Program-made: the position numbers and the translations under genes | Notes under the pieces: generated by a model | The model's input: only the letters and a program-made list of their open reading frames with translations | What the model was told of the DNA's origin: nothing | The model's database searches: none | In this document: in pieces, positions 22,945-34,329 of the stretch | Position numbering within the stretch: position 1 is the first letter of the stretch | Layout: every line of letters begins with the position of its first letter | Assembly: GCA_030522415.1 (NCBI GenBank) | Contig: CM060107.1 | Location: 53,839,104 to 53,903,103, forward strand | Length of the DNA: 64,000 nucleotides | Source of the DNA: Channallabes apus | Taxonomy: Eukaryota; Chordata; Actinopteri; Siluriformes; Clariidae | Direction: 5' to 3'

Positions 22945-23454
22945 TGATGTTTTAAATTTTTTTATTTTAATTATAGCAAAATTAAAATAAAAAAAAATGT
23001 TGTATTTTGCTTTTGCTTCAGCATACTATAGAAAAAACAGCAAACTCGCACTCAACCAGTTTGTATTCTTTAAATTTAGGGGAGTGACGGCTCGGTCTGC
23101 TGCTGCTGCTGTATGTGTGTGTGTGTGTCATTATATTGATGAAAAGTGCTGGCCATCTGGAGTACCGGGAGTTTTGATTTACGACAGCTGTTTACGGCAG
23201 TGTAGTCCAGTGCGGGAGATGCATTGTGGGTAATGAGGTCCGGTGTTACATCTGTTACATTTTTGATAACAATAGTTTTTTTTTACAAACATTTCTAAAC
23301 CAATAAGATCAAATGACACCAAGTTTAAAACAGATAAAATACACGTGCAAATAGTATAATTGTATAACAGGCTTACTTCGTTACTTATTTAACGCTTGCT
23401 TTCAAAGAAGTCGAGTGGCTTATTAACGTCACGGAGGTGGGTTGGCCTTTAGTG

Positions 23455-23519
23455 CCTGGTTGGTGTAGCGGTTAGAGTGCTCAGTCAGGGATTTACAAAG
23501 CGTCGGTTCGAATCCTGGA
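23455..23519 (+). repeat. tRNA-like unit L2 (A and B boxes)
   Basis: Same A box 'ggttggtgtagcggttagag' and B box 'ggttcgaatcc', 570 bp from unit L1, with a diverged middle. Mirror copy at 30500-30565. Stem pairing is again poor. Confidence 0.5.
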
Positions 23520-24409
23520 TGATGCTGTTTTAAAAAATTGTTCTATTTTAATTTTACTCAGCAAACAAACAGCAAACAAAAAAATTTATTATTCAGAGCA
23601 CGATATACAACCGTAATGAGTCCCGTAACCGGCTTATACAGCTGGCATGTGACCAACGTATTTAACCGTGATGAGTCCATAAAATCAGTAGCAGCTAATA
23701 ATTACTAATTACTTTAGTTAATGCTGCTACTGATTTTATTCCAGCTTACCTGTTCAGGTTGATTGCGATTCTTTTTAAAATATTGTCTCAGTTTTATATG
23801 TTGTTCGTCTTGATGTTTGTCTTCTTTTCACTTGGCTCAATTGACAACACTCAAATGCAAATTATTCACCGTGAATCAGCTGTTCTCACCTATCCATTCA
23901 GAGAAACTGAATGAGCTGAAATGAGCCTTTGTTTCACGACCGCGACACCCCTCTCTCTCACGCACATACAGTACAGAGTAGACCAAATCATTACAGTACA
24001 TACTTTATCCAACGAACATGAAAAATATCCACATAATGATGAGTTAAGAAGCATTGCTTAATTTTCGTTTAGACAGACTGTTTGTATCTGATTATTGGTA
24101 TTATTAAAAAACAGCAGCACAAACAAAAACACAAGGGCTTGTACAGCAAGACACATTTTTATTATTTTGCAAAGAGTTAAATTTGTAACAGTAAAAGGCA
24201 TCCGAATTTAAATATATAAATTACTAGAAACAAATTGAGCACACTATCAGAATAAAAAATAGAACAAGTCAAATGTTTTTTACACATACACAAGGAGGAT
24301 AATGATACCGAGTTTATATTAAAATAACAAATATTGTAATATTGTTTTTGTGTTATTATAAATAATGAAATGCAGTAGGCTGTTATGGTCATCATAATTT
24401 TCTTTAATA

Positions 24410-25000
24410 AATAAGAGAAAACATTGTAAGCTGTGGCTGGAGACATCGTTTCTGCAGTACTCCTGGTCGGTGTTAGAAAGTCTGGGGTTGGGGTGTGTGC
24501 ACAGTTCAACCGTGTACTAAGTGCACCTGCGTGTGCCTCTTTGCAGACTCGCAATTGAATCCGAAGGTCTTCCATCTCAGCGTTGCGGGCACGCAGCTGC
24601 TGCTTGAGCGCCTCAATCTCTCCGCCACACTTCTCCTGCTCCTGATATTAGGATAAAAATAATTAATAATTCATAAAAACCATTCATAAAAATAATTAAT
24701 TGTTTCAATAGTAACAGTAACTGGACAACTGAAAACCTAATTTTTCCCAGTTTCACACTCGCGATTTAATGTAGCGTTTGTAATATTTATAAAATGCATA
24801 GATAATCATAAAGCATCTTACCGCTTTTTCACTCCGAAGGGCTTCCAGCTCAGCATTGCAGACACGCAGCTGCTGCTTGAGCGCCTCAATCTCTCCGCCA
24901 CATTTCTCCAGCTCCATACAGTATGCAGTACAACCGGGGGGTCGCACTTCGTCTGGCACTGAAACTGTATACTGTCTTACATTTGTGGAAAAAATCTTTT
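24410..25000 (-). CDS. Coiled-coil ORF of the inverted-repeat element (two visible exons)
   Basis: Two exons on the complement strand can be read: about 24970-24832, ending at a GTAAGATGC donor, and about 24644 down to ~24410 after a 'ttatcctaatatcag' acceptor. Both contain the same unit, EKCGGEIEALKQQLR, followed by Glu/Leu-rich sequence (NAELEALRSEKA and NAEMEDLRIQLRVCKEAH), so the protein has an internal duplication and should form a coiled coil. The last exon runs into the left arm. I do not recognise the family. By position it is the second, divergently transcribed protein of the transposon; an accessory role in transposase assembly is only a guess. Confidence 0.4.
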
Positions 25001-25559
25001 TCTTGTGTTGTGCAGAGATTTTGTTGTACTCAATAATATTTATGCAGTATTTATGCAGCATAAAAAATCGCCCTACCCTAAAACCGCCACTGATGGCAAT
25101 GTATGATTCTTTTAAAATGAACGTTGAAGCACATAAATGAATGATCACAGCGTGAGACTAATTACGTGTATAAAGTGGAAATTAAGTTTTAAAACCACAC
25201 AGTAGTATAAAAATATTTCACAATACAAAAATGTTAATTGGGCTATATACCTGATCGGTAATCACAAACCGGATTGTTATTCAAATTATTAAAATTGTGT
25301 TTTTTAAACATTCAAGAACTACGTACTGTAAGTGCGCGACTGTTAAGCATTAATCCATACTTGATAATCTATTCTTCGTTGTAATCACCCTAGTAATCAC
25401 ACAATTTACAGTGTGTTTTAATCCCCAAAAAAAGGAGGAGGAGGAAGAAGAAAAGCAGAGAAGAAGGTAATATATGAAATAACATAAAACTGGAATAAGC
25501 AATAGATTGCATATACACTACAAAAAATTACTTGTTGAAAGAACACATAGAAAGCATAA

Positions 25560-25620
25560 TAAAATCTTCGTTGGCGCCACATTCAACAAGACTTTAAAGG
25601 ATCTCATCGCTTCTTGCAAG
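25560..25620 (+). other. Possible upstream exon of the transposase gene
   Basis: About 60 bases read KIFVGATFNKTLKDLIASCK and end at an AAG|GTAAAA donor. This is in the interval before the transposase exon at 25729. It may be a coding exon of the same gene; no domain match. Confidence 0.25.
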
Positions 25621-26034
25621 GTAAAAAAATAACAAGCATGTGATATTTTGTAATTTTTTGCTATCAAAATTATACGTGCTTTAGGGTTTCTAAATATTCT
25701 ATGTGTTTAAAAACATTTCTTTTAATAGACAATGATCTCAATGAGATTTTTTTTTTTTTTTCAAGATGGCGCCGGTGAGGTCGGCTGCCGTCACGACTGC
25801 TCCGACCACCTTTTCTTTGTTTTTGTTTTTTAAGTTAGTTTTCAGTGTTTTAAAATCGGCAAAATCACCACCATTGAGTACATTAGGTATGATAGAGACA
25901 CTCTTGTTTCTATTGGTATACAATGTACTCACAATTCGACGGTTTTAACTCCGGATCCGAGCTGGCCGAGTGAGATCCTGAGGGAGAACAATGGACGCGA
26001 CGCGAAGCGACGGACCCGAGGGAAACGAGCTGGC

Positions 26035-28811
26035 GTGAGGAACCGGCTCCGAGCCCGTGCACACCGCACACCTCTGCCTAGCATCCTGCTCGCCAACGTC
26101 CAGTCACTGGAGAACAAACTGGATGACCTCAGGGCCAGGATAAAGTTCCAGAGAGACATTCGAGACTGCAATCTCCTCTGCTTCACCGAGACATGGCTGA
26201 ACCCAGCGGTGCCAGACCACGCCATACAGCCGGCCGAGTTCTTCTCGGTTCACCGCATGGACAGGACGCGGGACTCGGGGAAGTCAAGAGGAGGCGGCGT
26301 GTGCTTAATGGTGAACAACAGCTGGTGCAACAGCGCGAGCGTTGTTCCTCTTACACGCTCCTGCACACCAAACCTGGAACTACTGTCCATCATGTGTCGT
26401 CCATTTTATCTTCCACGGGAGTTCACATCGGTCATAATCAGCGCCGTTTACATACCTCCACAAGCGGACACTGAAACTGCCTTATGCGAGCTGCATGAGG
26501 CGCTCACACAGCACCAGACACAACACCGGGACGCTGCGCTCATTGTGGCGGGGGATTTTAATAGTGCCAACCTCAAACGCGCAGCGCCGAACTTTTATCA
26601 GCACATCACCTGCCCCACCAGGGGCGAAAGGACACTGGACCACTGTTATACCACGGTCAAAGACGGTTACAAGGCACAATCTCGTCCAGCATTTGGTAAA
26701 TCCGACCACGCCGCCATTTTCCTCATGCCAAAATATAAACAAAGGCTGAAACAGGAAGTGCCGGCTCAGAGGGAGGTCGCGCGCTGGACGGACCAATCGG
26801 TGGCCGCGTTACAGGACGCACTCGATGACGCAGACTGGGACATGTTCAGAAACAGCTCCGATGATGACGTCAGCGTGTTTACCGAAGCGGTTGTGGGATT
26901 TATTGGGAAGCTAGTGGACGATACGGTGGAGAAAAAGACTATCAGAACGTTTCCCAACCAGAAGCCGTGGGTGGATAAAACCATCCGCGACGCTCTGAGA
27001 TCTCGCACCGCCGCCTACAACACGGGACTTGCGTCGGGGGACATGGAACCGTACAAGGCTGCGTCATATAACGTCCGGAAGGCGGTGAAAGAGGCGAAGC
27101 AGCGCTACGGGAGAAAACTAGAGTCACAGCTTCAACAGAGTGACTCTAGGAGCCTGTGGCAGGGACTGAGAACAATAACGGACTACAAAGCACCAACATC
27201 CGGTATGACGAACGCGGACGCGACTCTGGCAGACGAGCTGAACACATTTTACGCTCGCTTCGAGGCTGCAGCTAAAGACGCTAGCAATGCTAATGCTAAC
27301 GGTGCTAATGCTAACGGCTCTAATGCTAACGGCGCTAATGCTAGCGGCGCTAATGCTAGCGGCGCTAACGGCTGCAGACAGGAAGACACAGTCAGCACCG
27401 GGAACGCGCTCATCATCTCCGAGCACGACGTGAGGAGAGCCTTCAAGAGAGTGAACACCAGGAAAGCAGCAGGACCAGACGGCATCTCAGGTCGTATTCT
27501 CAGAGCCTGCGCAGACCAGCTAGCACCTGTGTTCACTGAGATATTCAACATCTCTTTATCTCAGTCGGTGATCCCCACATGCTTCAAAGAGTCCATTATT
27601 GTTCCTGTTCCAAAGAAACCACATCCTGCTTCTCTCAATGACTATCGCCCTGTGGCCCTCACCTCAGTAGTGATGAAGTGCTTTGAACGCCTTATCAGAG
27701 ACTTCATCATTTCTTCACTACCTGACACACTGGACCCACTACAGTTTGCATACCGTCAGAACCGCTCCACAGACGATGCAATCTCTCATCTCCTCCACAC
27801 ATCACTCACTCACCTGGACACTAGGAAAGGGAATTATGTTAAAATGCTCTTCATCGACTACAGCTCTGCTTTTAACACAATAATTCCTTCCACACTCACC
27901 ACCAAGCTGGAGCACCTGGGACTGAGCTCATCTATATGTCAGTGGATCTCCAATTTTCTGACTGGCAGACCACAGGCAGTAAGGATGGGCGACATGTCTC
28001 AGCTACACTCACTCTCAGCACTGGAGCCCCCCAGGGTTGTGTTCTGAGCCCCCTGCTGTACTCTTTGTACACCCACGACTGCGTGGCCACTACCAACTCC
28101 ACCTCCATCATCAAGTTTGCTGACGACACCGTCGTGGTCGGACTGATCACCAACAATGATGAGTCGGACTACCTAGAGGAGATTGGAAATCTGGAGAACT
28201 GGTGCCAGAGGAACAATCTCCTCCTGAACGTCAGTAAGACAAAGGAGCTGATAGTGGACTTTAGTACAAAGCAGGAGAGGAACTACCAGACCCCCGTCAT
28301 CAACTGGAGCCCAGTGGAGAGAGTGGACAGCTTCAGATACCTCGGTGTTCACATCACGCAGGACCTATCATGGTCCTGTCACATCAACACTGTGGTGAAA
28401 AAAGCCCGGCAGCGTCTCTACCACCTCAGACGCTTGAGAGACTTTAGACTGCCCTCCAAGGTGCTCAGGAACTTCTACTCCTGCACCATAGAGAGCATCC
28501 TGACGGGAAACATCACGACCTGGTTCGGGAACAGCACCATGCAGGACAGACGAGCTCTACAGAGGGTGGTGCGATCAGCTGAGCGCATCATCCGCACTGA
28601 GCTCCCTGACCTGCACTCCATCTACAGCAAGCGGTGCTGGACTAAGGCCAGGAAGATCATGAAGGACCTTAGTCACCCCAGTAATGGACTGTTCTCTTTG
28701 TTGCGGTCTGGGAAGAGATTCCGCTCCCTAAAGGCCAACACAGAGAGACTGAGGAGGAGCTTCTTCCCGCAGGCGATAAGGTCTCTCAATCACACCTCCA
28801 CACAGGACTAA
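26035..28811 (+). pseudogene. LINE endonuclease-reverse transcriptase ORF, one frameshift
   Basis: The N-terminal part is an AP-like endonuclease (LLANVQSLENKL, ETWLN, IVAGDFNSANL, TLDHCY, KSDHAAI). The RT follows ([56 protein letters not shown]). The frame breaks near 27990, where 'atgggcgacatg' lacks one G present in the other copies; RT fingers lie in the 26035-28047 frame, and palm and thumb in 27936-28811. The open frame extends upstream of 26035 without a clear ATG. A GCTAATGCTAAC minisatellite (27285-27370) encodes an Asn/Ala/Gly-rich linker between endonuclease and RT. Confidence 0.85.
27285..27370 (+). repeat. In-frame 12-bp coding minisatellite in the LINE
   Basis: Repeats of GCTAATGCTAAC/AGCGGC encode (N/S)-A-N-G/A units. 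The copy at 49860-49910 has fewer units, so the tract varies in length between LINE copies. Confidence 0.75.
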
Positions 28812-29177
28812 TAACATCTTTTAAGCTCACAACACTGACTGGACAATCATGGACACATTCATACACACTTGCACTAAATACTCATACATCTGGACAATTG
28901 CACATGTCACCTTTCATGCATATTTGCACAACCACTGACACTTTAATACCATATTTCTATATTTTTGCAATATTTTATTATGCCCTTATGCACAGTTAAT
29001 TTTACAAATTTTACTAGTTAAAATTATTTCTTTAGTATTTCCTTTTTATTGATTATTTATTTTACGTACAAGATTTTTATTTTCTTTTTTCTTTTTTTTT
29101 TTTTTTAAGGTCACTGGCGGTCGTATAAAAGCATTTCACTGCATATTATACTGTGTATGATTGTGTATGTGACTAAT

Positions 29178-29208
<31 letters not shown>

Positions 29209-29608
29209 TTGACCCAAAACATACAGCGGCGAGACATTGTATTGCTGAGGCGGGGATCAACTGGGTGAAAACACCAGCCGAGTATGTTTCTTAAATTCCA
29301 TTCCGTTCCATTAGATGAACTGGATTATGAAATGTGCACATGACAATTTTCTCTAACCTGTATTCCTTACATGCAGGTCTCCTGATCTCAACCCGATCGA
29401 GATGATTTGGCATGCGCTGAAGGAGTTCGTTAGACGTGAGGCCAAACCACGGAACAAAGATGAGCTTATTCAAGCCATTGTGACTTTCTGGAGAGACCGC
29501 TTGACCTTAATTTCGTGTAATAAATATATTGATCATCTTCAGAAGGTTTTGCCGATGGTGGTAGAGCGCAACGGGTGTGCTACTGGGATGTAAATATGTA
29601 GGTTGTTA

Positions 29609-31283
29609 CAATGTTTTCTCTTATTTATTAAAGAAAATTATGATGACCATAACAGCCTACTGCATTTCATTATTTATAATAACACAAAAACAATATTACA
29701 ATATTTGTTATTTTAATATAAACTCGGTATCATTATCCTCCTTGTGTATGTGTAAAAAACATTTGATTTGTTCTATTTTTTATTCTGATAGTGCTCAATT
29801 TGTTTCTAGTAATTTATATATTTAAATTCGGATGCCTTTTACTGTTACAAATTTAACTCTTTGCAAAATAATAAAAATGTGTCTTGCTGTACAAGCCCTT
29901 GTGTTGTTGTTTGTGCTGCTGTTCTTTAATAATACCAATAATCAGATACAAACAGTCTGTCTAAACGAAAATTAAGCAATGCTTCTTAACTCATCATTAT
30001 GTGGATATTTTTCATGTTCGTTGGATAAAGTATGTACTGTAATGATTTGGTCTACTCTGTACTGTATGTGCGTGTGAGAGAGGGGTGTCGCGGTCGTGAA
30101 ACAAAGGCTCATTTCAGCTCATTCAGTTTCTCTGAATGGATAGGTGAGAACAGCTGATTCACGGTGAATAATTTGCATTTGAGTGTTGTCAATTGAGCCA
30201 AGTGAAAAGAAGACAAACATCAAGACGAAAAACATATAAAACTGAGACAATATTTTAAAAAGAATCGCAATCAACCTGAACAGGTAAGCTGGAATAAAAT
30301 CAGTAGCAGCATTAACTAAAGTAATTAGTAATTATTAGCTGCTACTGATTTTATGGACTCATCACGGTTAAATACGTTGGTCACATGCCAGCTGTATAAG
30401 CCGGTTACGGGACTCATTACGGTTGTATATCGTGCTCTGAATAATAATTTTTTTTGTTTGCTGAGTAAAATTAAAATAGAACAATTTTTTTAAAACAGCA
30501 TCATCCAGGATTCGAACCGACGCTTTGTAAATCCCGGACCGAGCGCTCTAACCGCAACACCAACCAGGCACTAAAGGCCAACACACCTCCGTGACGTTAA
30601 TAAGGCACTCGACTTCTTTGAAAGCAAGCGTTAAATAAGTAACGAAGTAAGCCTGTTATACAATTATACTATTTGCACGTGTATTTTATCTGTTTTAAAC
30701 TTGGTGTCATTTGATCTTATTGGTTTAGAAATGTTTGTAAAAAAACTATTGTTATCAAAAATGTAACAGATGTAACACCGGACCTCATTACCCACAATGC
30801 ATCTCCCGCACTGGACTACACTGCCGTAAACAGCTGTCGTAAATCAAAACTCCCGGTACTCCAGATGGCCAGCACTTTTCATCAGTATAATGACACACAC
30901 ACACAGCAGCAGCAGCAGACCGAGCCGTCACTCCCCTAAATTTAAAGAATACAAACTGGTTGCGTGCGAGTTTGCTGTTTTTTCTATAGTATGCTGAAGC
31001 AAAATCAAAACACAACATTTTTTTTTTTATTTTAATTTTGCTATAATTAAAATAAAAAAATTTAAAACATCATCCCTCGGGATTCGAACCGGCGCTTTAT
31101 GTATCATTGACCATGAGCTCTAACTGCTACACCAACTGAGCACTTAAAGACAATGCACCCAAGTAACGTTAAATAAGGCAAGGTTAATAAAGCAAGCTCT
31201 GGATAAGTGACGAAGTAAGCCTGTTATAATAATAACTTGGTGTTATTTGATCTCATTGGTTTAGAAAATTATATTTAAATAAA
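29609..31283 (-). repeat. Right inverted arm
   Basis: The reverse complement of 22735-24429, with tRNA-like units at 30500-30565 and 31075-31140, the inner palindrome at 30295-30355 and a shorter (CA)n. Differences from the left arm are scattered substitutions and small indels, so the arms have drifted since insertion. Confidence 0.8.
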
Positions 31284-31446
31284 ACCATACACACTTCTTT
31301 TCTAATTACACGTGATAAAATCTAAAGGCTCACTGTGTTAATATTTATTGTGCTTAAATTTGATCTTAATAAGATTTGATTTAATTTGAATTCTACATTT
31401 GTACTGTAATTATAGTACTGTGATTATGAATTCGATCAACTATAGT

Positions 31447-31635
31447 GTTTCACTTGATGTTATCGGCTACTACGTGTATTATTTAATGGGACGCGTCTCA
31501 TTAATGAGACAGAGAATGTAAGGCATGAGGCGTCAGTCTGTAGTTATATAGTGCCACTCAGTGGTAAAAGCAAGCAAATGCACAGGAAATGCACATGCCG
31601 TAATGCGGCGGCGACGTTAAATACGACGCTCCGAT
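31447..31635. repeat. Unassigned interspersed repeat, copy 1
   Basis: Shares with 56013-56190 the strings 'ggcatgaggcgtc', 'ttatatagygccactcag' and 'gtaaaagc(a/c)agcaaa(t/c)gcac'. It lies just outside the right arm. I do not recognise the family. Confidence 0.5.
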
Positions 31636-33180
31636 TTTGTAACAACTGTAGATGTGTGTATCGATGTGCATGAATGTGTCCACAGTGTCCATTGATGCTA
31701 ACAGATTGTATCAGTCCTGTGTTGTGGTGTGGTTGAGAGACCTTATCGCCTGCGGGAAGAAGCTCCTCCTCAGTCTCTCCGTGTTGGCCTTCAGGGAGCC
31801 GAATTGCTTCCCAGACTGCAATAGAAAGAATAGTCCATTGTTGGGATGGCTGAGGTCCTTCACGATCTTCCTGGACTTACTCCAGCACCGCTTGGTGTAG
31901 ATTGAGTGCAGGTCAGGGAGCTTGGTGCGGACGATGTGCTCAGCTGAATGCACTACCCTCTGTAGGGCTCGTCTGTCCTGTATGGTGCTGTTTCCAAACC
32001 AGGTCGTGATGTTTCCCGTCAGGATGCTCTCTATGGTGCAGGAGTAGAAATTCCTGAGCACCTTGGAGGGCAGTCTAAAGTCTCTCAAGCGTCTGAGGTG
32101 GTACAGATGCTGCCGGGTCTTTTTTACCACGGTGTTGATGTGACAGGACCATGCCAGGTCCTGCGTGATGTGAACACCGAGGTATCTGAAGCTGTCCACT
32201 CTCTCCACTGGGCTCCTGTTGATGACGGGGGTCTGGTAGCTCCTCTCCTGCTTTGTACTGAAGTCCACTATCAGCTCCTTTGTTTTACTGACGTTCAGGA
32301 GGAGATTGTCCTCCAGATTTCCAATCTCCTCCAGGTAGACCAACTCATCATTGTTGTCGTGATCAGGCCGTCCACGACAGTGTCGTCAGCAAACTTGATG
32401 ACGGCGGTGGAGTTGGTAGTGGCCATGCAGTCGTGGATGTACAAAGAGTACAGCAGGGGGCTCAGAACACAACCCTGGGGGGCTCCAGTGCTGAGAGTGA
32501 GGGAGGCTGAGACATGTCCGCCCATCCTTACTGCCTGTGGCCTGCCAGTCAGGAAGTTGGAGATCCACTGACACATGGATGAGCTGAATCCCAGGTGTTC
32601 CAGCTTGGTGGTGAGTGTGGATGGAATTATGGTATTAAATGCAGAGCTGTAGTCGATGAAAAGCATTTTCACCTAATTCCCCCTCCGAGTGTCCAGATGA
32701 GTGAGTAATGTGTGGAGGAGATGAGAGATTGCACTGAGATATTCAACATCTCTTTATCTCAGTCGGTGATCCCTACATGCTTCTGTGGAACGGTTTGGAC
32801 GGTAAGCGAACTGTAGTGGGTCGAGTGTGTCCGGTAGTGAAGAGATGATGAAGTCTCTGACCAGGCACTCAATGCACTTTATCACTACTGAGGTGAAGGC
32901 TACATGGCAATAGTCATTGAGAGAAGCAGGATGTGGTTTCTTTGGGACAGGGACAATGATGGACTCTTTGAATCATGTAGGGATCACCGACTGAGATAAA
33001 GACATGTTGAATATCTCAGTGAACACAGCTGCTAGCTGGTCATGGCTAGGATACGGCCTGAGGTCCTGCTGCTTTCCTGGTGTTCACTCTCTTGAAGGCT
33101 CTGCTCACGTCATGTTCGGTGATGATGAGCGTGTTTCTGGTGCTGGCAGTGTCTTCCTGTTTAAACACATCAGCATTAAA
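31636..33180 (-). mobile_element. Decayed Rex1/CR1-like LINE, 5'-truncated
   Basis: Third copy of the LINE at 25762. RT sequence is readable in pieces (32295-32672 with [10 protein letters not shown] and [16 protein letters not shown]; 31711-32343 with the C-terminus), broken by stops and a deletion of the NWCQRN segment. The 5' side stops within the sequence equivalent to ~27400 of copy 1. The 3' untranslated region is mostly gone. Confidence 0.8.
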
Positions 33181-33588
33181 ACTAAATCATACTAGTTTTA
33201 TAATCTTCCAGCTTAGACATGCAAGTGGAACATAGTTTAATGTCATTATTCTTTTGCAGCACCTCTGACATGTAGAAGCTCCTCCAAAAAGTCCATAATA
33301 TTTTTTAAACCTCTACATACAGTACAGAGTTTGGCTTCTACTAAATTTCTTTAGAAGTATCCATCTGGCAGAGCTGCCTCACACAGAAATGTGCCAACAG
33401 GATGGATTAGACACATTTGAAAGGCATGTCATCTGGTGGAAAGTGTAACTCTATTAAGGGAGGGAGAAAGAAAGAGAAAGGGTATTTGGCTATACATAAG
33501 TATTTGGTGGTGGGGGAGCATTCAAACATTCTAGTTTTGCTCTCTTAACTTAATGAGACTGATAACAATTAGTCTAATAACATACTTA

Positions 33589-33625
<37 letters not shown>

Positions 33626-33954
33626 TATATTATATAACTATATAATATACTTATAGAAAGAGAAAGACTTTTCCTTTTTTATGATCAATGGTATAAAATG
33701 GTGCACTAAGGCCAAGCAACACATCCCAGCAAACACAACCCTGATCCGAGGCCAGAAATAGGCATTTACTACTTTAACCACCATTGGCATCCAGGTAGAC
33801 AGTGGCATATAAGTGGTGGTGCCAAAGGACAATGTCCATGAGATGTTGGAAAGTGATGGGAGTCCCATGCAGGCTGAACAAGGGTACCCTATGCTCTCAG
33901 TGGCCTTTCACTGTGCTGATGGCCGTGTTTTACTTTGCTTCTCGAGTATAAATG
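33181..33954. other. Spacer with (TA)n and an L2 scrap
   Basis: A (TA)n tract lies at 33600-33627. Positions 33735-33790 ('acaaccctgatccgaggcc ... tttactactttaac') match the antisense of the L2 RT at 45831-45880. The rest is unassigned. Confidence 0.5.
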
Positions 33955-34327
33955 TGTCACACACACCCATTTTGCGGCCGGCACTAGGACCCAGAAGTAG
34001 GATGGTCGTAAAACAGGAAGCATAAAAGGAGACAAGATGGCGCTTCACATCACTCTGTCATTGAGTTGCCCATGTCGGTTCAGATCATCCGTCTGCCATA
34101 TCGTGAGTACTCACTTTCTTGGGTTTATTTTCTGATACGAGTGTGTGTTTATAGGACGCGGGTTGAATTTGTGTTTTTCCCTTGCTCCTCGTTTGTGAGA
34201 GTCCTTAGACTAAATCGCGTGGTTATCTTGCCTACTCGCTTGCTTCCGCGTTTGGGTTTACCATCCACGCTACATAGGGCTACCGCTAGTGCTAAGTCTT
34301 CTGATCATCCCGGTTAGTTTCATGACA
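33955..34327 (+). repeat. 5' LTR of gypsy 1
   Basis: TGTCACACAC ... TTCATGACA. Differs from the 3' LTR by a handful of substitutions and one indel, so the insertion is fairly young. Confidence 0.9.
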
Positions 34328-34329
34328 GA

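Larger units (their letters stand above)
22735..24429 (+). repeat. Left inverted arm
   Basis: Pairs with 29609-31283. Contains two tRNA-like units, a (GT)n run, and a 60-bp inner palindrome at 23685-23745 ('atcagtagcagctaataatt' against 'aatgctgctactgat'). A 78-codon open frame at 22997-23233 is also open in the right arm (76 codons, 30788-31018), but it has no known domain. Confidence 0.8.
25762..29210 (+). mobile_element. Rex1/CR1-L2 group LINE, nearly full length
   Basis: Starts 'caagatggcgccggtgaggt' like the second copy (51422 on the minus strand) and ends in tandem 'aaatttgaatttg' units, the short-repeat tail of CR1/L2-type elements. It inserted into the transposase exon of the inverted-repeat element. 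Extra bases at the 5' junction ('tcaatgagat' plus a T-run) repeat the target text 'caatga'. The 3' end has no poly(A), as expected for this superfamily. Confidence 0.85.
25729..29592 (+). pseudogene. Tc1/mariner-like DDE transposase C-terminal part, split by a LINE
   Basis: An exon starts after 'tttaatag' at 25729 with DND and is cut after about 9 bases by the LINE. It resumes at ~29211 with PKHTA-RHCIAEAGINWVKTPAE and ends at a GTATGT donor near 29283. A second exon (acceptor 'ttacatgcag', 29377-29592) gives [20 protein letters not shown]...[13 protein letters not shown] and a stop. The DNDPKH and SPDLNPIE blocks are the second and third catalytic regions of Tc1/mariner (DDE/DDD) transposases. 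The DNA-binding N-terminus and first Asp region were not found, so this copy is defective. Confidence 0.65.
22735..31283. mobile_element. Large DNA-transposon-like element with ~1.7 kb terminal inverted repeats
   Basis: The left arm 22735-24429 and right arm 29609-31283 are near-identical in inverted orientation over their whole length. The interior (5.2 kb, of which 3.45 kb is a later LINE) encodes on the plus strand the end of a DDE transposase, stopping at 29592 next to the right arm. On the minus strand it encodes a two-exon coiled-coil ORF ending near the left arm. Without the LINE the element is about 5.1 kb. Divergent genes between inverted ends are the layout of a cut-and-paste transposon. 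Arms of this length are unusual for Tc1/mariner relatives. I could not fix the outermost ends or a target duplication. Confidence 0.65.

Noticed and set aside
26035..28811. Host gene encoding a large protein
   Set aside because: Endonuclease and reverse-transcriptase motifs, two further copies in the window and LINE-type ends show it is a retrotransposon.
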